Below the pieces are notes generated by a model. The model was not told where the DNA came from. It was given only the letters and a program-made list of their open reading frames with translations, and searched no databases. A stretch of 64,000 nt of DNA, taken from NCBI GenBank assembly GCA_009684525.1, contig WKKR01000001.1, forward strand, positions 1,302,001 through 1,366,000, read 5' to 3'. Each line of letters starts with the position of its first letter. The first letter of the stretch is position 1. The translations under genes were made by a program, and so were the position numbers. The DNA is from Geobacter sp. Lineage in GTDB: Bacteria > Desulfobacterota > Desulfuromonadia > Geobacterales > DSM-12255. Positions 59,823 to 64,000 of this stretch are shown here, in pieces.

Positions 59823-60418
59823 TTCTCCTCCTTTCGATGTTCCACGATTTCCACACGCCGGTTCAGGCGTTTGTCGGTCGAAACAGGGCAGCACTTGCCT
59901 TTTCCCTCCACAGTCACCACATTAAAACCATTAGATTTCATTATCCCTGCTACGTGATTCGCTCTCCTGATCGACAACCTCTTGTTGTAGCCATCAGTCC
60001 CAATCGTGCAGGTGTAGCCCTTCAGTCCGAATGTGCTCTGCTTCGACAATCCCGCCAACAGCCCATCAAATCTCAATCGCTCGTGACGTGACAGCTGATC
60101 GCTGTCGAAATCGAACTGCACGCTTGTGAGCTGCATTTCTGTCTCGATGGCGCCGTGGGTGGATGACTGGACAGGCTTTGCCTCAAGTGCAAGTTGCGGC
60201 TCCGGCTTGACCGGGTCGGAGAGTCGCATGGCAAGCATGGGTTTCACCGGCAGGAGGGAAAGCCTGTGATCTTGGCAGTCGGAACAGACGACGAACTGGT
60301 CATCCGGTTTAGCCGCAACTGCATCGAGCGAATAACTGAATGGCCGCTGGCGGATCTCTGCGGCATGGGTTGCTAGCGGAAGAATCAACGCCAGTACGGT
60401 GATGCTGAACGATTTCAT
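59819..60418 (-). CDS. OmpA-family peptidoglycan-binding protein
   Basis: A 199-residue exported protein: signal peptide (MKSFSITVLALILPLATHA) and a C-terminal OmpA-like domain (VQFDFDSDQLSRHERLRFDGLLAGL, LKGYTCTIGTDGYNKRLSIRRANHVAGIM, RLNRRVEIVEH). It may anchor the secretion machine to peptidoglycan. It is the first gene of the tra operon. An earlier in-frame ATG at 60454 would add 12 residues and reach close to the inverted repeat. Confidence 0.82.
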   Translation of the reverse strand: MKSFSITVLALILPLATHAAEIRQRPFSYSLDAVAAKPDDQFVVCSDCQDHRLSLLPVKPMLAMRLSDPVKPEPQLALEAKPVQSSTHGAIETEMQLTSVQFDFDSDQLSRHERLRFDGLLAGLSKQSTFGLKGYTCTIGTDGYNKRLSIRRANHVAGIMKSNGFNVVTVEGKGKCCPVSTDKRLNRRVEIVEHRKEEK

Positions 60419-60483
60419 CAAGGGGGACAGGCCTCCAGAAGGAGTGTGCTTCATTCACATAATCTATAGGGGGGGCAGGTGCA

Positions 60484-60603
60484 GTTGCCGCCAATGATCT
60501 GACCAACGCGCCATCTCTGGCTCATCTGCTCAAATACGACTCTGTGCAGGATGGATTGCATGGGGAAGTGATTAGGTACTGGAAGCATCAGGATGCGGAA
60601 TGA
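60484..60603 (+). pseudogene. Scrap of glyceraldehyde-3-phosphate dehydrogenase (N-terminal region)
   Basis: The frame reads VAANDLTNAPSLAHLLKYDSV and continues briefly before a stop. This matches the NAD-binding region of GAPDH (VAINDLTD-TLAHLLKYDSV-G). Only about 30 residues remain, with neither start nor catalytic part. It overlaps the left inverted repeat. Confidence 0.65.
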
Positions 60604-60740
60604 TCATCTACATCATTGGTGATGGTCAGGCCGAAGTGAGGGCTGAAATGAAGAACCTGCTGGGCGGCAAGGGGGCCAAGGCGGAAATGACCAGCACCGG
60701 CCTGCCGGTCCCTCCCGGCATGGATAACCTCAACGTATCT
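60600..60740 (+). pseudogene. Scrap of pyruvate phosphate dikinase (N-terminus)
   Basis: The frame MIIYIIGDGQAEVRAEMKNL then LGGKGAKAEMTSTGLPVPPG is the first 40-odd residues of PPDK (usually YFF-G-AEG---MK-LLGGKGANLAEM---G-PVPPGF), with a short deletion in GANLAEM. Similarity stops after PPGMDN. It directly follows the gapdh scrap inside the inverted repeats. Confidence 0.65.
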
Positions 60741-60878
60741 GGATTTTTCCAGCACGTAATTTTTTTCAGCAGAATTATTAGCAAGTTAAACGGTTTTATC
60801 GAGTCAGATCACGAATTGCACCTGCCCCCCTTATAGATATTAGAGACAGGGAGAAACACCAAGAACGGAGGAAAGGCA

Positions 60879-61052
60879 ATGGAAGCACTTTTGAGGCAGC
60901 GTGACCTGATGGAAATCATGAACGTATCGCGTGCAACACTCTGGAGGATGCTGAGATACCAGGATTTTCCCAAGCCGGTCATCCTGATGGGATGCAAGCG
61001 CTGGAGGGCTGAAGATGTCGCTGTGTGGATCGAGGCGCGAAAAAGTGTCTGA
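60879..61052 (+). CDS. AlpA-like helix-turn-helix regulator
   Basis: A 57-residue DNA-binding protein of the AlpA/MerR-like excisionase kind: LLRQRDLMEIMNVSRATLWRMLRYQDFPKPVILMGCKRWRAEDVAVWIEAR. Such proteins control excision or replication of mobile elements. GGAGGAAAGGCA precedes ATG 60879. The replication initiator gene follows 44 bases later. Confidence 0.8.
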   Translation: MEALLRQRDLMEIMNVSRATLWRMLRYQDFPKPVILMGCKRWRAEDVAVWIEARKSV

Positions 61053-61096
61053 AGGCAACACCAAACTATCAATGAGGATGAATCGGGAGGTTCCGG

Positions 61097-61936
61097 TTGC
61101 CTGACCACCTTCAACCGACCCTGTTCGCGGACGCCGGGAAAACACAAGCGTCCGACACGTTTCAGGAACTGCTGGCAAGTATCGCTGCCAGACCCAAGTA
61201 CCTGCCAGACTGGCCGGAGAGTCACCGGGCTTTGCCCAATGAGATTCTGCGGTCGGCATTATTCAACTGCCGTAATAGGAACCTGCCTCGCATGTTCCTG
61301 AAGGAGGTTGAGATCGCAGTGATTGGAGATGGTCAGGTTATTTATCGAGGGGAAGAGCTTCGGCAGGATGACGAGCTGGTCTGGATGCACCTGATGCATT
61401 TGATCAAGAAGAGCCCGCTGGGAGAGTGCGTTGAGTTTACCCCTTATTCGTTCATCAAGGCGCTCGGATGGCCCATCAAGGGCCAAAACTATGATCGGCT
61501 CCGGAATTGTCTGAGTCGCATGCAGGCCACGGCGCTGCGCATACAGTCCAAGCGCTTGCACAGCTTTATCAGCATTTCATTGATCCTGAAATTCCTTTCC
61601 AGAAACGAGCGGAACGAGAGCCTGCCCCGATGGCAGGTATGGGTCGGGAAGGAGATGCAGTTGCTATTCGACGAGGAGTTTCTGACCAGGGTGATGTGGG
61701 AGACCAGGCGGTCGTTACCAGACGGCATTGCTTCGAAACTATTCGGCTACTGGGCCAGTCATCGGAAGCCGTACCCGGTTAAAGTCGAGACTCTGCTGAA
61801 GCTGTGCGGTTCCGGCATGCAGACAAAACACTTCAAGATTGAGCTGAAAAGGGCTCTCAATCTTCTCAAGGAATCAGGATTTCTGGAAGCATGGGAGCTT
61901 AAGGATGAACTTGTTGTGGTTGTTCGGAGACATTGA
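61097..61936 (+). CDS. trfA: TrfA-type plasmid replication initiator
   Basis: A 279-residue protein matching the TrfA family: PRMFLKEVEIAVIGDGQVIYRGEELRQDDELVWMHLMHLIKK, SFIKALGWPIKGQNYDRLRNCLSRMQATALRIQ, and LPDGIASKLFGYWASHRKPYPVKVETLLKLCGS, which form its winged-helix domains. TrfA binds iterons to start replication; a set of six phased repeats begins right at its stop codon. The start is TTG 61097 behind GGGAGGTTCCGG. This implies the element can replicate on its own at some stage. Confidence 0.85.
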   Translation: MPDHLQPTLFADAGKTQASDTFQELLASIAARPKYLPDWPESHRALPNEILRSALFNCRNRNLPRMFLKEVEIAVIGDGQVIYRGEELRQDDELVWMHLMHLIKKSPLGECVEFTPYSFIKALGWPIKGQNYDRLRNCLSRMQATALRIQSKRLHSFISISLILKFLSRNERNESLPRWQVWVGKEMQLLFDEEFLTRVMWETRRSLPDGIASKLFGYWASHRKPYPVKVETLLKLCGSGMQTKHFKIELKRALNLLKESGFLEAWELKDELVVVVRRH

Positions 61937-62155
61937 CCTATGACCGACCTGACATTGACTTTTGACCGACTGACTATTGACCTATGGCCGACCGGTACTG
62001 ACTTTTGGCCGACCGAACTATTGACTATTGACCGACCGAACCCATGACTTTTGGCCGACCGCCACTGTCCTGATTTCAATGAACAATTGATTGGTTAGAA
62101 GGTTATCAACACCCCGCTAACCTTCTTCTAACCATTTTTAACCATAAGAGGCGTC
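61934..62155. other. Putative replication origin: six iterons, DnaA-box-like site and AT-rich region
   Basis: Six direct repeats of roughly TGACtwTTGRCCGACCG start at 61934, 61956, 61978, 61999, 62022 and 62045, spaced 21-23 bases (two helix turns). TTATCAACA (62103-62111) is one base off a DnaA box and sits in an imperfect inverted repeat (GGTTAGAAGGTTA / TAACCTTCTTCTAACC). AT-rich sequence follows. The spacing matches iteron origins read by TrfA. Lies in the gap after trfA. Confidence 0.72.
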
Positions 62156-62176
62156 GGATTGACAGGAAGGAATACG

Positions 62177-62494
62177 ATGATCTGCCCATTCCCGGATGAA
62201 GCAATGAAAACAGTGGTTTCGTATTTGCGCCGTTCAGGCCAGACCGTTGTCTTTTCGGAAGGTTCATTTGTCCTTGCGGAGGGGACTCCGAATCTCATCG
62301 TCATTGAGCAGGCATGCGCTGACGGTGCGATATCCCTTACCGAGGACGGGTCGATTCAGGTGTGCGGAACTAGGATAATGGCCGAGTTGGACACAGTGAA
62401 ACTCCGCAGAAGAGTTGAAGACCACTTACGAAAATCGGCTACTAAGCAGGACATCATCCGCATTGCAGCATGTTTGGGGATCAGGCTGAAGTAA
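62177..62494 (+). CDS. Hypothetical protein downstream of the origin
   Basis: A 105-residue protein of unknown family: MICPFPDEAMKTVVSYLRRSGQTVVFSEGSFVLAEG, then VKLRRRVEDHLRKSATKQDIIRIAACLGIRLK. The C-terminal basic helices could bind DNA. ATG 62177 follows GGAAGGAATACG. Position just after the iterons suggests a copy-control or partition accessory, which is only inferred. Confidence 0.6.
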   Translation: MICPFPDEAMKTVVSYLRRSGQTVVFSEGSFVLAEGTPNLIVIEQACADGAISLTEDGSIQVCGTRIMAELDTVKLRRRVEDHLRKSATKQDIIRIAACLGIRLK

Positions 62495-62627
62495 CTACTG
62501 ACCCCGTTTCCCCTGAATAAGTTTTCCCCTAGGGCAGTATCGCGTCTGTTTTCGGCCTGAAGCCGTTTCAGTCGCTGAATCGAATATTCATTCTGGCACG
62601 GCCTGGCTCACACAGATGAGCACAGGC

Positions 62628-62670
62628 AAAGCCGGTCATCGGAGCACGACTTCGAGGCCGGCTTTTTTTT
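62628..62670 (+). terminator. Intrinsic terminator before the sigma-like gene
   Basis: AAAGCCGG (62628-62635) pairs with CCGGCTTT (62658-62665), followed by more T residues. It ends the origin-side transcript; the next gene starts at 62686. The rest of 62495-62685 shows no gene. Confidence 0.75.
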
Positions 62671-62685
62671 ATTCGGAGCGAGACC

Positions 62686-63243
62686 ATGGATTTTGACAAG
62701 GCAGTTGCGTGGGTCGAAGAAAATAAGGCGATGATCAAGGGATATATCGCCAAGTACCGGAATTTTTCACCGTATGAAGAACGTGATTACATGCAGGAAG
62801 CCTACGAATCTGCTTTCGTAGCCGCATGTCGCTGCGGTGAGAAGAAGATCAAATTCGAGGCTGCCTTCTGGAAGGTATTTCGGAATCAGATCAGTGTCAT
62901 AACGCCAGCGCCGGATATTCTGACCCATGGATCGAATTCGATTCCCTCACATTTCTGTTCTGACGACCTTTCGGCTGTTACTGAAAAACGCTCACAAGAA
63001 AGACAGAAAGAGCCAGACATCGAGGCGATATTCCAGTCGGTGCGCCATCACCTCACGGAAAAGGAGCAACAGGTCCTTTATTGGGCTCTCGGAATCGGTA
63101 TGGAAGGACAGATGTCGAATTACGAGATTGCTGATCGGCTTGGATGCGTTGTTTCGAACGTCAGAGATATCCTCAGCAGAGCACTCGACCGGATCAAATC
63201 CCTTGTCGAGAAAGGCAGCATCGATCCCAAGAATTTGGTCTGA
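62686..63243 (+). CDS. Sigma-70-like transcription factor
   Basis: A 185-residue protein resembling a small sigma factor: a region-2-like part (IKGYIAKYRNFSPYEERDYMQEAYESAFVAACRC) and a C-terminal region-4-like HTH (LTEKEQQVLYWALGIGMEGQMSNYEIADRLGCVVSNVRDILSRALDRIKSL). It could direct expression of element genes. No anti-sigma partner is seen. The start has CGGAGCGAGACC just after the terminator. Confidence 0.72.
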   Translation: MDFDKAVAWVEENKAMIKGYIAKYRNFSPYEERDYMQEAYESAFVAACRCGEKKIKFEAAFWKVFRNQISVITPAPDILTHGSNSIPSHFCSDDLSAVTEKRSQERQKEPDIEAIFQSVRHHLTEKEQQVLYWALGIGMEGQMSNYEIADRLGCVVSNVRDILSRALDRIKSLVEKGSIDPKNLV

Positions 63244-63281
63244 TGTTGCAGCATATGCTTCATCACGAAAGGAGATGCACC

Positions 63282-63770
63282 ATGAACCTGGAACAGGCAG
63301 CACAGCAGTATAAACCAGTACCACTGAAAGCCCTTAAACGAATGGTTAGCGAGGGGCTGTTGACTGAGCTTTTGGATGAGAAAGATCAACATGCGCTGCA
63401 ACTGCTTTCCCGCATTTGGTCGGATGAATGGTATGTCGCCCGAATGAACATGTCTTTCAAATCAGACAAGAGAGCGCTGATGCTCGCATTCCCGAACTTC
63501 GGCAAGATAGAGCGCTATATTCTGTGTTCATACCTCCCGAAAGAGCACGGACCCAGGTACAGGGTATCGGTGCGCGATGTTGCCAATAACCTCCGCGCCT
63601 TTTTCCACATCGAGTACCCGGAGTTCAAGATCAAACGTATCCGTCAGATTGCCTACAACATGTTGCGCAGCTGCAGGGGAGAGAGTCGGAGACTGTACCT
63701 TTCCTTGACGGCTTTGGAACATCAGTCGATGGAAAATCAGCGCAGGAAATCTGTCAAATATTCCAACTAA
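63282..63770 (+). CDS. Hypothetical protein
   Basis: A 162-residue basic protein: MNLEQAAQQYKPVPLKALKRMVSEGLLTELLDEKDQ, then a region KIERYILCSYLPKEHGPRYRVSVRDVANNLRAFF and a basic helical C-terminus (KIKRIRQIAYNMLRSCRGESRRLYLSL). It looks nucleic-acid-binding, but I recognise no family. ATG 63282 is behind AAAGGAGATGCACC. It may be co-transcribed with the sigma-like gene. Confidence 0.62.
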   Translation: MNLEQAAQQYKPVPLKALKRMVSEGLLTELLDEKDQHALQLLSRIWSDEWYVARMNMSFKSDKRALMLAFPNFGKIERYILCSYLPKEHGPRYRVSVRDVANNLRAFFHIEYPEFKIKRIRQIAYNMLRSCRGESRRLYLSLTALEHQSMENQRRKSVKYSN

Positions 63771-63808
63771 CAAACTTTTCTAAGGAAAAGTCTTAATAGA
63801 AAAGTTTG
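63771..63808. repeat. 11-bp inverted repeat, operator or terminator
   Basis: CAAACTTTTCT (63771-63781) and AGAAAAGTTTG (63798-63808) are perfect inverted copies with a 16-base gap, right after the stop of the preceding gene. AT-rich and without a GC core, it is more like an operator for the next gene than a terminator. Confidence 0.45.
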
Positions 63809-63829
63809 TATTACGACAAGGAGCCAGCA

Positions 63830-64000
63830 ATGAAAGTTGAAGATATCGAAGAACTGCTCAACACCCGGATCATCGAAGCGTTTTCGAGAGGATTCAGTGT
63901 CGTTGAGATCACCAGGGCGCTGAGGAAAACTACCGCGACTTCGGTCTATAATCTGCTGCGCGATACTGGCCGTATCAAATCTATGGCTAGAAGCGAGTAC
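63830..64000 (+). CDS. HTH-like protein (5' part, runs off the window)
   Basis: The visible 57 residues (KVEDIEELLNTRIIEAFSRG, VVEITRALRKTTATSVYNLLRDTGRIKS) look like a helix-turn-helix region. ACAAGGAGCCAGCA precedes ATG 63830. The frame is open to the window edge, so length and family are unknown. Confidence 0.6.
   Translation, partial: MKVEDIEELLNTRIIEAFSRGFSVVEITRALRKTTATSVYNLLRDTGRIKSMARSEY

Larger units (their letters stand above)
60463..60837. mobile_element. 375-bp segment bounded by 24-bp inverted repeats
   Basis: The left end (60463-60486) and the right end (60814-60837, inverted) match at 22 of 24 positions, sharing the core GGGGGGCAGGTGCA preceded by TCTATA. No transposase fits inside. 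The interior holds scraps of two housekeeping genes (gapdh and ppdk). It could be a MITE-like element, a captured-gene cassette, or a regulatory inverted repeat at the head of the tra operon. No clear target-site duplication is visible. Confidence 0.55.

Noticed and set aside
61934-62061. CRISPR-like short repeats
   Set aside because: Repeats are direct, 21-23 bp apart with no spacers of normal length; they fit iterons next to trfA.

Overview
The window looks like part of a large conjugative element (an ICE or integrated plasmid) from a deltaproteobacterium, most likely of the Geobacter / Desulfuromonadales group. That assignment is inferred from the style of the SecD, HtpX, FmdE-like and tra proteins and was not checked against a database. 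No rRNA or tRNA was seen. No integrase, relaxase or coupling protein lies inside the window, so the ends of the element are not resolved.

Layout. (1) 1-5.0 kb, mostly minus strand: the 5' part of secD, small membrane and redox-like genes, an FmdE-like lipoprotein, a DUF2721 protein, a C-terminal remnant of purC, a ribbon-helix-helix protein, and htpX. htpX carries an in-frame amber codon and sits behind what looks like a yybP-ykoY (Mn2+) riboswitch with a terminator and an RBS-sequestering hairpin. (2) 5.6-21.7 kb, all plus strand: ssb, a Cas4-like nuclease, a TSCPD protein, a MoxR-type ATPase with WGR-like, DUF3150 and HExxH/VWA partners, a methyltransferase-helicase fusion, a primase-type zinc finger, RadC and many unknown small proteins. 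Nine gaps in this block hold variants of one GC-rich leader that can sequester the Shine-Dalgarno (SD) sequence, with arms that covary with the SD. (3) 21.8-38.8 kb, a defence island: a PLD-domain protein and an unknown partner downstream of hipBA (minus strand), then a plus-strand type I restriction operon in which a CBASS-like cassette (patatin, CD-NTase, E2-like) sits between hsdS and hsdR, followed by a DUF45 metalloprotease. (4) 38.4-60.4 kb, minus strand: an F-type conjugative pilus / type IV secretion operon (traA, L, E, K, B, V, C, N, W, U, trbC, trbI, a TraF-like peptidase, traG) with a DsbC-like and an OmpA-like gene at its head. (5) 60.4-64.0 kb: a 375-bp inverted-repeat-bounded segment carrying scraps of gapdh and ppdk, an AlpA-like regulator, a TrfA-type replication initiator followed by six ~22-bp-spaced iterons and a DnaA-box-like site, a sigma-factor-like protein and further small genes.

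How it fits together. Block 5 looks like the replication and control end. Block 4 makes the mating channel. Block 2 is a DNA-maintenance and possibly anti-restriction module under shared post-transcriptional control. Block 3 is cargo that protects the host or the element. The strongest candidates for something undescribed are the repeated leader RNA family in block 2, the PLD gene pair linked to hipBA, the MoxR/WGR/DUF3150/VWA module with its shared C-terminal WFW tails, the CBASS cassette nested in the hsd operon, and the two-layer htpX leader.
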